64,000 nucleotides of DNA, from contig NZ_JAXAVX010000008.1 in assembly GCF_033949425.1 (NCBI RefSeq), positions 1 through 64,000 of the forward strand. Reading direction: 5' to 3'. This document shows, piece by piece, positions 42,200 through 49,168 of this stretch (position 1 is its first letter; each line of letters starts with the position of its first letter). The stretch comes from Patulibacter brassicae (GTDB taxonomy: Bacteria > Actinomycetota > Thermoleophilia > Solirubrobacterales > Solirubrobacteraceae). Under the pieces are notes generated by a model. That model did no database searches and was not told the DNA's origin. It worked only from the letters and a program-made list of their open reading frames with translations. The position numbers and the translations under genes were made by a program.

Positions 42200-43779
42200 C
42201 AGGTCTGGCTGGCGACGCCCAGGCGGGCGGCCAGGTCGGCGTTGCGGTCCGGGGCCAGGTGGGCGTACTGCTCGGTCGTGGTGACGCTGGCGTGGCCCAG
42301 CCACTCCTTTACCTGCAACAGGTGCGCGCCCTGCGCGATCAGCAACGCCAGCCCCTTGGCCGTCAAGAAGCACTGCTTCGTCTGGCCGTTCTCGCGGCGC
42401 TCGATGTAGCCCTCCCGCTCTGCGCTGTCGAGCCATCGCTGCCGGTTCTCTTTGGTCCCGGTCATCGCCTCGATGACCTTCGTGCTGCTCGCGCCCTCCC
42501 CCACGGCCGCCACTGCTTGGACTGCGCGCCGGGCACCTTCTTCGCTGCGGGCCTCGGCACGGGTCTTGCCGGTGGCCAACAACGCACGATTGCCCGGGCT
42601 GTAGGCAAGGTCGATGGCATCCAGGTCCACGTCGCGCCCCATCGCCCGGAACGAGCGCCGCCCGCTGGCCCGGTCTTTCGTCAGGTACCAGCCCACGTCC
42701 ATCCAGTCCTCGAGGCGCTGTGCTCCGCGGGCTCGCTCTTCGCCGTCTTCGTAGGTGGCCTTGCCGGTGTGCGTCACGACCACGGCGTCTCGGATGCCGG
42801 CGGACTTCTTGAACGCGTCCAGCGCGTCGGTCCACGCGGCCCCTTGGCTGTTGCTGTTCTCCTCCTCGACCAACGGCCGCGCCGCCCGCGCCCAGGGGTC
42901 AACGACAACGACCTCGATCTCCTGTTCGCGACAGAGCGCGGCAGCCTCGTCACGCACCTCGGGGAGCCAGAACTGGAAGCTCTCGCCTCGCAACGACCAC
43001 GGCACGACGCGCTCGGTCTGCTCGATACCGATGCCGCGGAACCAGCTCAGCTCCTGCCGACGCGAGAGCTCGTAGTCGAGGTAGAGCAGCCGCCCATCGA
43101 GCGGCCGCACCGGAAATCGACCGAGGAACGCGTCGCCGTCGGCGAACGACTTCGCGAGGTTCATCGCGAGCGTGGTCTTGCCGGACTTCGCCAGGGCCAC
43201 CACGACGGCGTTGCCACCGAATGGCAGCAGGCCGTCGACCGTCCACTCGGCCTCGGTGGAGGGCTCAGCCAGGGCGTCGGCCAAGGTTCCGGTCGGCAGT
43301 GGTGGCCGCGGGCGGTCCGATGCGATCAGCCGCCGGGCCTCCTCTCGAACCTCGATGCGGCGCCGCTCCCGCTCGACGTCGCGTCGGAACTCGTCGGTCG
43401 GCAACGCCCGCGAGAACTCTGCCGGCGACACTCCCAGCGCAGCGGCGATCTCCCCCACCGTGCAGCCTGCGTGGCAGTGCAGGACGACCGGGACGTCGTC
43501 GCCCGTAGCCACGCTCAGGCTGGGGCCGCGGTCTTCGTGCGCCGGGCAACGAACCTGCCAGCCGTTGGCGGTGCGCTTGGCGCTGGCGCCCTCTCGGTCG
43601 AGCAGCAGCCGCAGCGCCGCCGGTAGTGGCTCGCCTGCGGCCTGTACGACCCGCTGCGCCCCCGGCGACGGGGTACCTGGCGCCTTGGGCCGCGTGCGTC
43701 GTAGGTCGGCCAGGCTGCCACCGGCGTCCAGGAGGTCGCTGACGTCCTTGTGGGGCTTCGGCGGAGCGCGATGAACCAC
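42196..43779 (-). CDS. Primase-helicase (zinc ribbon + AAA_25) fused to a tyrosine-integrase C-terminus
   Basis: A 527-residue frame. A primase-type zinc module (RCPAHEDRGPSLSV...VVLHCHAGCTVGEIAAALGV) occupies about residues 70-125. A RepA/AAA_25 RecA-like helicase domain follows with AKSGKTTLAMNLAKSFADGD (Walker A), LLYLDYELSRRQEL and VVVVDPWARA (Walker B), and a winged-helix-like stretch (WLDSAEREGYIERRENGQTK). The last 50 residues read GAHLLQVKEWLGHASVTTTEQYAHL, which is the end of a phage tyrosine recombinase with its His and nucleophilic Tyr. The integrase body is missing. Upstream the coding sense continues in another frame (TOPRIM part), so the N-terminus given here is probably not native. 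Confidence 0.75.
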   Translation of the reverse strand: MVHRAPPKPHKDVSDLLDAGGSLADLRRTRPKAPGTPSPGAQRVVQAAGEPLPAALRLLLDREGASAKRTANGWQVRCPAHEDRGPSLSVATGDDVPVVLHCHAGCTVGEIAAALGVSPAEFSRALPTDEFRRDVERERRRIEVREEARRLIASDRPRPPLPTGTLADALAEPSTEAEWTVDGLLPFGGNAVVVALAKSGKTTLAMNLAKSFADGDAFLGRFPVRPLDGRLLYLDYELSRRQELSWFRGIGIEQTERVVPWSLRGESFQFWLPEVRDEAAALCREQEIEVVVVDPWARAARPLVEEENSNSQGAAWTDALDAFKKSAGIRDAVVVTHTGKATYEDGEERARGAQRLEDWMDVGWYLTKDRASGRRSFRAMGRDVDLDAIDLAYSPGNRALLATGKTRAEARSEEGARRAVQAVAAVGEGASSTKVIEAMTGTKENRQRWLDSAEREGYIERRENGQTKQCFLTAKGLALLIAQGAHLLQVKEWLGHASVTTTEQYAHLAPDRNADLAARLGVASQTC

Positions 43780-44228
43780 CCGGATGCCGCCCCGCTCCAG
43801 GCTCTCCCAACGCTCAGGGCGTGAGCCCGGCCCGGCCCGTCGTTGTCGCGAACGACGGTCGCCTTCGTGTAGCCGAGGTCGGCTAGGTGGCGGGTCAAGT
43901 CATCGGTCCACTTGCCTGCCCCGCCGGGGTTGCACGTCGCGGTGAACCCCTCGGCCCAGAGAGCGTCCACGTCCTTCTCGCCCTCGGTAATCCGCACGCT
44001 GGCCCGGCCGGCCTCGGCCACGTCGGCCAGATCGTTCAGCCGGTACGGCACCGAGGGCGCGCCGTTGCGGCCGGGCGCCCACGCGGCGCCGGTCCAGTGT
44101 TCCTGAGTGACGCTCTTCTGGCCGTCCGGACCGACCTCGATACGCACCATGAACAGAGGCTCGCCACTGACTCTTCGATAGATATGGGTGCGCGGTAGCA
44201 ACCCACCGTTTTTGGTGGTAGAATTCAC
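43515..44228 (-). CDS. TOPRIM primase part, frameshifted relative to the helicase part
   Basis: The GTG start at 44228 (MNSTTKNGGLLP; AAGGAG upstream) opens a phage-type primase segment with VRITEGEKDVDALWAEG, NPGGAGKW and the metal-binding VVRDNDGPGRAHA, the core of a TOPRIM domain. After about 43806 this frame becomes meaningless, whereas a -1 shift continues as LERGGIRVVHRAPPKPHKDVSDLLDAGGSL, the normal end of such a domain, and then runs into the 42196-43779 frame. One base deletion, a sequencing error or programmed slippage would explain it. Only about residues 1-140 of this frame are expected to be real protein. Confidence 0.65.
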   Translation of the reverse strand: MNSTTKNGGLLPRTHIYRRVSGEPLFMVRIEVGPDGQKSVTQEHWTGAAWAPGRNGAPSVPYRLNDLADVAEAGRASVRITEGEKDVDALWAEGFTATCNPGGAGKWTDDLTRHLADLGYTKATVVRDNDGPGRAHALSVGRAWSGAASGWFIALRRSPTRTSATSWTPVAAWPTYDARGPRRQVPRRRGRSGSYRPQASHYRRRCGCCSTERAPAPSAPPTAGRFVARRTKTAAPA

Positions 44229-44266
44229 CTCGCGGCTCCTTCCCGTGGTTGGTGTGTGTGATGACT

Positions 44267-44303
44267 AGGGCCGGCGAGGGTTCCTTTCTCCCTCGCCGGC
44301 CCT
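44267..44303 (-). terminator. Perfect 14-bp inverted repeat between the HTH and primase genes
   Basis: AGGGCCGGCGAGGG and CCCTCGCCGGCCCT flank a 9-nt loop. It may terminate or attenuate transcription from the HTH gene into the primase gene. No clear U-tract follows on the minus strand. Confidence 0.6.
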
Positions 44304-44327
44304 GCTGCGTTCCGGAGCGCCCGGGAA

Positions 44328-44567
44328 CTACGCGGCCGTCTTGGGGGCGGCCTCGTCCTTCGCGGCAGCGATCCAGGCCTCTTCGTCTTCGCGGTCGACG
44401 CGCCAGGTATTGCCGGCGCGCCACGCACGAAGGCGCCCAGCCGCGATCTGCTCGCGAACGTGGCGACGGGTCAGGCCGCGCCGGTCTGCGACCTCATTGA
44501 TGGAGAAGGAAAGCCGTTCCTGCCCGTTGGAAAGGACGGGCGGCTGCGTCGGTTCGGTCTTCGGCAT
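44328..44567 (-). CDS. Excisionase-like HTH_17 protein
   Basis: A 79-residue protein starting MPKTEPTQPP behind AGGGAG. The core (LSFSINEVADRRGLTRRHVREQIAAGRLRAWRAGNTWRVDREDEEAWI) is a MerR-like winged helix of the excisionase/HTH_17 family, which binds DNA to direct excision or early transcription. It ends in an Ala/Lys-rich tail. It lies upstream of the primase gene across a hairpin. Confidence 0.85.
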   Translation of the reverse strand: MPKTEPTQPPVLSNGQERLSFSINEVADRRGLTRRHVREQIAAGRLRAWRAGNTWRVDREDEEAWIAAAKDEAAPKTAA

Positions 44568-44896
44568 CGAAGGCTCCCTAGCGGCAGGCACGGGTCTCAA
44601 ACCCAGGAGACGCCGCCTGCACTTCAAGGCGCCACTCGGGCTTGAGACACCGCCGCTCGAGACTTGCCGAAGGCCCTTAGCGCGGAAAGCTCATTTGCGA
44701 CGCGCCTGGCGTAGACCTCGTTGGAGGATCCGATCGCGGCCCTACCGAGTGGGCTGAACGGTCACGGCTCTTACACGCCCCAGAGACCCCGCTCGGCAGC
44801 GGGGCAACGGACGCGACTGTCGCCAACGAGTGCACGGTGTGTGTACGCCTAGAAGGCACACTACCGCAAGGGGCCGCTAAGATTCAAGGCGGTCTC
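44568..44896. other. Intergenic region inside the element
   Basis: About 330 bp between the coiled-coil gene and the HTH gene without a recognisable gene. It should hold the promoter of the HTH/primase unit and the end of the terminase operon, but no clear -35/-10 pair or strong terminator was identified. Confidence 0.4.
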
Positions 44897-45577
44897 TTAC
44901 GAGTCGTTAGCGGTAGGCGCTGCGTCCTCGATCTCCATCTCGCCGACGTAGGCCGCCGGAGTGTTCTCGATGGCCTCGCGCAGCAGGCCCAGCGGCCGGG
45001 GCGCAATGTCGTTGTCGAACACGTCCACATCGCTGGGCAGCGGGCACGGCGGGCACCGCGACAGCCGCTCGACCTCGTCTCGCGACGGGTACATGCCCTG
45101 GTCGGCGAAGCTGGCCTCGACGCGCTCGCGCACGGCCACCGTGAGCGGGTGCCACGCGGCCTGAGCTGCACCCCACAGCTCGCGCGCCTGCACGTACTGC
45201 CCCCGCAACGCCTCCATCGCGGCCCGCGCCGCCTGCGTTGTCTTCTCGGCCTCCTTCGCAAACGCATCCAGCTCGCGTTCGTACAGCGCCTTGAGTTCCG
45301 CCTCGGCCTGGCGCCGGCCCCGCAACGCCCCCTGGCTCTCGACGGTCACCTCCGCCAGTTCCTTCTGGAGGTCGGCCCGGCGCTCGTTCGTGGCCTTGAG
45401 CTGCTTCCGTTCGATCTGACCGCGAGCGAGCCTGGCGTAGTTGTCGGACTGCTCAACGTCCGCCTCTGCGATCTGCCGCCGCAACTCAACCGCCCGCGCG
45501 CTGAGTTCGCCGCCGGTCAAGGTCGCCGCACGGATCTCGCCGCGCAGCCGCTCCCGCTCCTCAAACGCGTCAGTCAT
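44897..45577 (-). CDS. Coiled-coil protein of the terminase operon
   Basis: A 226-residue hydrophilic protein predicted to be a long coiled coil for residues about 1-140 (LRGEIRAATLTGGELSARAVELRRQIAEADVEQ, RRADLQKELAEVTVESQGALRGRRQAEAELKALYERELDAFAKEAEKTTQAARAAMEALR). A less regular C-terminal part includes two Cys in SRCPPCPLPSDVDVFDN. Its family is not recognised; in phage clusters such proteins can be scaffold or accessory factors. It overlaps the 56-residue gene upstream by 8 bp and is the last gene of the operon. Confidence 0.65.
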   Translation of the reverse strand: MTDAFEERERLRGEIRAATLTGGELSARAVELRRQIAEADVEQSDNYARLARGQIERKQLKATNERRADLQKELAEVTVESQGALRGRRQAEAELKALYERELDAFAKEAEKTTQAARAAMEALRGQYVQARELWGAAQAAWHPLTVAVRERVEASFADQGMYPSRDEVERLSRCPPCPLPSDVDVFDNDIAPRPLGLLREAIENTPAAYVGEMEIEDAAPTANDS

Positions 45578-45740
45578 CGTTGCCGTCCTTCGGCGTCGGC
45601 CCGGCGGCCAGAGCGACCTCGACCTCGTCCCAGCGGTCGATGATCTCGTCGCGCGACATGCGCTGCACCTCGGCGAACGTCAGCGGCTCCCAGTCGGGCG
45701 TGTCCTCGTCCAGATTGATCCCGTCGTACGGGGTACTCAT
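45570..45740 (-). CDS. Small acidic protein (56 aa) of the terminase operon
   Basis: It starts MSTPYDGINLDEDTPDWEPL and contains MSRDEIIDRWDEVEVAL. AGGAGA lies 5 bp before the ATG, the start overlaps the stop of the preceding 51-residue gene (ATGA), and its own end overlaps the coiled-coil gene. The strong ribosome binding site and overlaps support a real gene. Acidic, no known motif; phage clusters often carry such small accessory proteins. Confidence 0.7.
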   Translation of the reverse strand: MSTPYDGINLDEDTPDWEPLTFAEVQRMSRDEIIDRWDEVEVALAAGPTPKDGNDD

Positions 45741-45892
45741 TGCGTCTCCTGTCGGTTCCTTGTCATCACCACGAAGTCGCCCACGCGCCGCGGCGGCGGG
45801 CGGAGAAGGTGCTCGGGCGCGCTTACGTTGCTGCCCCCGACGGACTGCCAGATTGGGACCCGCGGAACGTTCAGGCCGGCGCCGGTCTTCAC
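45737..45892 (-). CDS. Small basic protein (51 aa) of the terminase operon
   Basis: From a GTG at 45892 that overlaps the terminase stop (GTGA), it reads VKTGAGLNVPRVPIWQSVGG to a TGA at 45737 that overlaps the next start. The double 4-bp overlap in a packed operon is the main support. It is Pro/Arg-rich in the middle (LLRPPPRRVGDFVV). The function is unknown. Confidence 0.6.
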   Translation of the reverse strand: MKTGAGLNVPRVPIWQSVGGSNVSAPEHLLRPPPRRVGDFVVMTRNRQETQ

Positions 45893-47388
45893 GGTCCGGA
45901 AGGCCGCCTCAGGGTTGAGGGCGGCGGCTCGGGGCGTGGCGAGTCCAGCTCGGCGCAGCGGCCGACCAAGGTCGTCCAGCGACCATCACGGAGCTTGTGC
46001 GGCGCCAGCGCCAAGGCCAGGGCGTCCGAAAGGTCGTCGTGGCCGCTGCCCTCGTCTGTTGCGGCCTCGACCCGTTCGTTGCCCCCAGCGGTGAGTTCCA
46101 CCCGAAGGAACAGCAGCTCGCGCAGAAGCTCGGTGTCGCTCGACGACAGCACGATCTGCCCCCGGTGCAGGAGCATCGCCAGGTCGCCGTACATCGCCCC
46201 CTTGGACTGCGCCGACGTCATATGCGGCAGCACACGGGCGTGCCAGTCACGTCGCGCGGGGCGCGGGTCACGTTGCCGCGTGCGCTGCTCGAAGCGCGTC
46301 GCGTCGACGAGGCGTAGGCGGTTGCGGCGAGCTCCGCCAGCGTTGCCAGGGCGTCGGGCCATCGCCCGCAGGAGCGTCTGCGTGGCGGACTCGCCGATGC
46401 CGTTGCGCTCGGGAACGAGAAACCCCCAGTGCGCCGGTGCGTCGACGATGTCGCTGACGACGTCGGGCAGGGGCGCCCCCTCCTGCCAGCGGTGCGCGAG
46501 CGCAACGCCGAACATCGGCAGGTCGGTGGCGACGTACGGCAGCCGGGCCACTGCCACCAGGGCTGAGCGGTCGTGTACGGCTCCCCAGTCGACCCCTGCG
46601 AGCACCCGTGCGGGCCCGCGCAGGCTCTGCAGCGTGCCAGGCACGTAGTCGGCCGTTGCGCGGTCGAGCAGTTCCTTGCTGAACAGGGCGTCGCTCCCCG
46701 ACTGGAACTCGCCCAACATCTCCGCCGCGAACCGCGCCGGCGACATGCTCTCGCGCATGGCGGCCACGGCGCTGGGCGTGATCCACGGGCACTCGTCCAC
46801 GCTCCACCGGAACGTCTGGTGGAAGTCGCTGTGCTGGTCGCCGCGGACCACCGCGTCGTAGAAGCTGCCCTGAGCCCGCCCGGCGGTCCCGGCGAAGATG
46901 ACCAGCGCCTCCGGCCTGGCCGCCACCGTCGGCAACGCCGCGCTGACGATCAAGTCCTGGGGCAGCAACTGCGCCTCGTCCAGAATCAGCGCGTCCACGC
47001 TCCAGCCGCGGATCTGCGCCTCGCTGGCAGGCACGCTGCGGATCTCGCTGCCGTTGCTGAGACGAACGAGCGCGGCCTGCTCTTCGATCGCTGCCCCGCG
47101 CAACGCCTCGTTGCTGCTCACGACCATCCGCACCTCGCTCAGGAGGCGCTTGGCCGCCATGTCGCCGGCGCTCACGATCAATACGCGCTGCCCGGCCTTG
47201 CGCATGGCGCGCCACAGCGCGTAGACGGCGAGGCTGCGCGACTTGCCCGACTGGCGCGGCCCCACGATGGCGCTGAACCGGCGTTCCGCGACGCGTCGCA
47301 GGTCGGCGGCCTGGCGATCGGAGAAGGGTCTCTCGATGTACTCCGCGAATGCGGCTACGTCCTTCCGGAGCGTTGCGGCATCAGCCAT
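45889..47388 (-). CDS. Phage terminase large subunit
   Basis: The DNA-packaging motor and nuclease of a tailed phage. The 499-residue protein has Walker A VGPRQSGKS at residues 42-50, an adenine-side segment RVLIVSAGDMAAKRLLSEVRM, Walker B DALILDEAQLLPQD, and coupling motif VIFAGTAGRAQGSFYD. A C-terminal RNase-H-type nuclease carries the acidic residues in AGVDWGAVHDRSALV and in GHDDLSDALALALAP. It looks intact. Its stop overlaps the next small gene and its start overlaps a 60-residue gene. Satellites normally keep only a small subunit, so an intact large subunit without capsid genes is unusual. Confidence 0.93.
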   Translation of the reverse strand: MADAATLRKDVAAFAEYIERPFSDRQAADLRRVAERRFSAIVGPRQSGKSRSLAVYALWRAMRKAGQRVLIVSAGDMAAKRLLSEVRMVVSSNEALRGAAIEEQAALVRLSNGSEIRSVPASEAQIRGWSVDALILDEAQLLPQDLIVSAALPTVAARPEALVIFAGTAGRAQGSFYDAVVRGDQHSDFHQTFRWSVDECPWITPSAVAAMRESMSPARFAAEMLGEFQSGSDALFSKELLDRATADYVPGTLQSLRGPARVLAGVDWGAVHDRSALVAVARLPYVATDLPMFGVALAHRWQEGAPLPDVVSDIVDAPAHWGFLVPERNGIGESATQTLLRAMARRPGNAGGARRNRLRLVDATRFEQRTRQRDPRPARRDWHARVLPHMTSAQSKGAMYGDLAMLLHRGQIVLSSSDTELLRELLFLRVELTAGGNERVEAATDEGSGHDDLSDALALALAPHKLRDGRWTTLVGRCAELDSPRPEPPPSTLRRPSGP

Positions 47389-47563
47389 CGCCGTCACTCG
47401 ACGCCGGGTTGAGGATCTGCTCCCACCGCGGGCGAAGACCCACGAACTGGGCGTGCATCTCGTTGAGGCGCTCGAGCCCGGCCGTCGTGCCACGCATCAC
47501 GCGCTCGACGGCTCCCGTCGCGGTGTCCCGCATGTAGATGGCGGGATCAAGCTGGCGTGGCAT
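47381..47563 (-). CDS. Small protein (60 aa) between terminase subunits
   Basis: It starts MPRQLDPAIYMRDTATGAVERVM and ends WEQILNPASSDGDG, overlapping the terminase small-subunit-like gene upstream (17 bp) and the large-subunit start (8 bp). Hydrophilic and helical, no known motif. The dense overlaps favour a real gene. Confidence 0.6.
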   Translation of the reverse strand: MPRQLDPAIYMRDTATGAVERVMRGTTAGLERLNEMHAQFVGLRPRWEQILNPASSDGDG

Positions 47564-47948
47564 CTGCGATCTCGACCTCCTCGCCCTCTCCAACGGCGCT
47601 CATCTGGCTGGCGAGATCGAGCCTCTCCGGCTGGCGGTACTCGGCGTCCAGCTCCTTGATGATGCGCTCGGCGCGGCGCTCCCACAGGTGCAGGTCTCGC
47701 ACGATGTGGAACGGCTCGCCGTTCTTGTTGCGCACGATGCCGCGCTGCGCGTCGAGCCATCTCGTTGCCAGCTCGATCCGGGCGAACAGGTTCGCCAGCA
47801 GCGCCAGGCGCACGTCGTCGATGTGCTCGTACCGCTGCTTGAGGATCACGGCGTGCTTCTCCCGTACGGGAGCGAGCCGCAACTCGCTGGAAGCGCCGTG
47901 CGTGACGGCACGCTGATTGCCCTTGGGAGACGGCGACAGGCGGCCCAT
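47547..47948 (-). CDS. Terminase small-subunit-like protein
   Basis: A 133-residue protein with an N-terminal SPKGNQRAVTHGASS stretch of the kind found at the start of phage packaging proteins. Then come helices (REKHAVILKQRYEHIDDVRLALLANLFARIELATRWLD) and a second helical block (LHLWERRAERIIKELDAEYRQPE). Its position as first gene before the large terminase supports a small-subunit/DNA-recognition role. An ATG 9 bp further upstream is an alternative start. Confidence 0.65.
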   Translation of the reverse strand: MGRLSPSPKGNQRAVTHGASSELRLAPVREKHAVILKQRYEHIDDVRLALLANLFARIELATRWLDAQRGIVRNKNGEPFHIVRDLHLWERRAERIIKELDAEYRQPERLDLASQMSAVGEGEEVEIADATPA

Positions 47949-47981
47949 GCGGCGCACCGTAGCGCCGCCCGGCGGCCGTGT

Positions 47982-48004
47982 TTTCGACCCCTCTTTCGAC
48001 CCCC
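47982..48004 (+). repeat. Candidate arm-type repeats near the right element end
   Basis: TTTCGACCCCT (47982-47992) and TTTCGACCCCC (47994-48004) are 12 bp apart. The first is repeated exactly at 40893-40903 near the left end. In a circular element these would flank the tRNA core, as integrase arm-binding sites do. The rest of 47949-48093 has no gene. Confidence 0.5.
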
Positions 48005-48093
48005 GGCGCTACCGAATCCTTGCGGCATCTACCGCATCTAAGGGGCGTTTGACCCCTCCCGACCCCCAGTACCGACAGGGAGTCCAGGAAGCA

Positions 48094-48119
48094 GAAAACC
48101 CCGCGTTTGCGGGGCTTTC
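48094..48119 (-). terminator. Element-borne terminator of tRNA-Glu
   Basis: Read leftward from the tRNA, GCCCCGC and GCGGGGTTTTC form a 6-bp GC stem extended by A-T pairs after one mismatch, ending in TTTTC. It replaces the chromosomal terminator now at 40738-40764. Confidence 0.8.
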
Positions 48120-48123
48120 TTGA

Positions 48124-48168
48124 GTACCGCTACGGGGATTCGAACCCCGGTTTCCGCCGTGAGAGGGC
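48124..48168 (-). repeat. Right attachment repeat (within intact tRNA-Glu)
   Basis: Identical over 45 bp to 40769-40813. It is the 3' part of the intact tRNA-Glu gene, supplied by the element at integration. Confidence 0.9.
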
Positions 48169-48197
48169 GGCGTCCTAGTCCCCTAGACGATAGCGGC
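48125..48197 (-). tRNA. tRNA-Glu (anticodon CTC)
   Basis: The cloverleaf is complete: acceptor GCCGCTA/TAGCGGT with a G-U first pair, anticodon stem CCGCC/GGCGG around loop CTCTCAC, and T-arm CCGGGGTTCGAATCCCCG. CCA is not encoded. A -10 TATAAC (48215-48210) lies about 12 nt upstream. The gene is the integration target of the adjacent element. Confidence 0.95.
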
Positions 48198-48336
48198 GCG
48201 GGGACGGGAGTTATAGCAAGGGGACCCGGGGCGTGCGGTGACGTCGGCGGGTCGTCGAGGCGACCGTCGTGACGCTCGCGCGGAGGCGTCAGGCGGCGGC
48301 ACCAGGACGGGACTGGTAGACGCCGTCCACCGCTCG

Positions 48337-48342
48337 TAGGGT
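48337..48342 (+). promoter_or_regulatory. -10 box of the 48349 gene (leaderless)
   Basis: TAGGGT ends exactly 6 nt before the ATG at 48349. Confidence 0.55.
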
Positions 48343-48348
48343 CCGGTC

Positions 48349-49050
48349 ATGAGCATCATCGGCGACGTAGTGACCGACGCGCTGAGCAACGTCTTCACGT
48401 TCGCGCGCCGCGACCGCGGGCTGGAGCGGCTCATGGCCGAGGGCGAGCTGCTGCCGGCCCGGATCTACGCCATCCGGTACGTCGAGCAGCACGACACCGC
48501 CGACACGTGGCTCTACGGCCTCGACGTGCCGACCGCGGCGGGGCCGCTGCGCGTCACCGTCCGCCAGCAGCTCCTGCCCGAGCCCGAGCGCGCGCACCTC
48601 GGCGCGACCGTGCTCGTCCGTCACCGCGACGGCGACGTCGCGATCGACTGGGAGGAGACGCTGCGCCGCGCGGGCGTCGCCCTCGGCGACGAGCCCGCGG
48701 TCGCTTTCCGCACGAAGCAGCTGCGCCACGCGATCGAGCCGGGGATCGACCACCGGGGCTCGGACCGGTCGCGGCTGGAGCAGGGCCGCCGCGCGCAGGC
48801 CCGCATCACCGGGATCGAGCCGGTGGTCGTCATGGGGATGAGCACCGACGCGTGGAACGTGCGGCTCGTGGTCGACGACGACGGTGCTGCGCGACCCGTC
48901 GCGGGCCGGCGGATGCGGGTCCCCGCCTTCGCCGTGCACCTGCTGGACGAGGGCACCACGGTTCCGGTGGCGATCGACCGGCGCCGGCCCGATCGCGTGA
49001 CCGTCGACTGGGCAGCCGCCGCGGAACACGCCGTCGCCGCGACCCCGTGA
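48349..49050 (+). CDS. Hypothetical protein with two similar beta-rich halves
   Basis: A 233-residue soluble protein of unknown family. An N-terminal helix (MSIIGDVVTDALSNVFTFARRD) is followed by two related beta-rich segments: ARIYAIRYVEQHDTADTWLYGLDVPTAAGPLRVTVRQQL with VLVRHRDGDVAIDWEETL, and ARITGIEPVVVMGMSTDAWNVRLVVDDDGAARPVAG with VAIDRRRPDRVTVDWAAA. The halves look like an internal duplication of a small barrel domain. No catalytic residues stand out. The gene is leaderless and lies next to tRNA-Glu on the core side of the element. Confidence 0.65.
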   Translation: MSIIGDVVTDALSNVFTFARRDRGLERLMAEGELLPARIYAIRYVEQHDTADTWLYGLDVPTAAGPLRVTVRQQLLPEPERAHLGATVLVRHRDGDVAIDWEETLRRAGVALGDEPAVAFRTKQLRHAIEPGIDHRGSDRSRLEQGRRAQARITGIEPVVVMGMSTDAWNVRLVVDDDGAARPVAGRRMRVPAFAVHLLDEGTTVPVAIDRRRPDRVTVDWAAAAEHAVAATP

Positions 49051-49156
49051 GGCACCCGCCCGACCGGCGGTCGCAGCCGGGCCGGCATCAGCGGCCCCCA
49101 GGGGCCGGCGAGTGCGTCGGCCCGAACCGTTCACGCGCGCACCCCCGCCGGTGGCC

Positions 49157-49162
49157 TAGCGT
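49157..49162 (+). promoter_or_regulatory. -10 box of the GDPD gene (leaderless)
   Basis: TAGCGT ends exactly 6 nt before the ATG at 49169. Confidence 0.5.
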
Positions 49163-49168
49163 CCTGGC

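Larger units (their letters stand above)
40769..48168. mobile_element. Integrated element in tRNA-Glu: reduced prophage or phage satellite
   Basis: About 7.4 kb bounded by the 45-bp tRNA-Glu direct repeat. It contains an AAA+ ATPase on its own strand, then on the minus strand a terminase small subunit, terminase large subunit, three small proteins, a coiled-coil protein, an excisionase-like HTH protein and a frameshifted primase-helicase ending in a tyrosine-integrase C-terminus. It carries its own replacement 3' end and terminator for the tRNA (48094-48119). Portal, capsid, tail and lysis genes and a complete integrase are missing. Composition is lower in GC than the chromosome, particularly in the ATPase gene. 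Confidence 0.88.

Noticed and set aside
44677..44859. 60-codon minus-strand frame in the element intergenic region
   Set aside because: Ser/Pro/Arg-rich with no ribosome binding site or overlap with neighbours, unlike the accepted small genes at 45570-45892.
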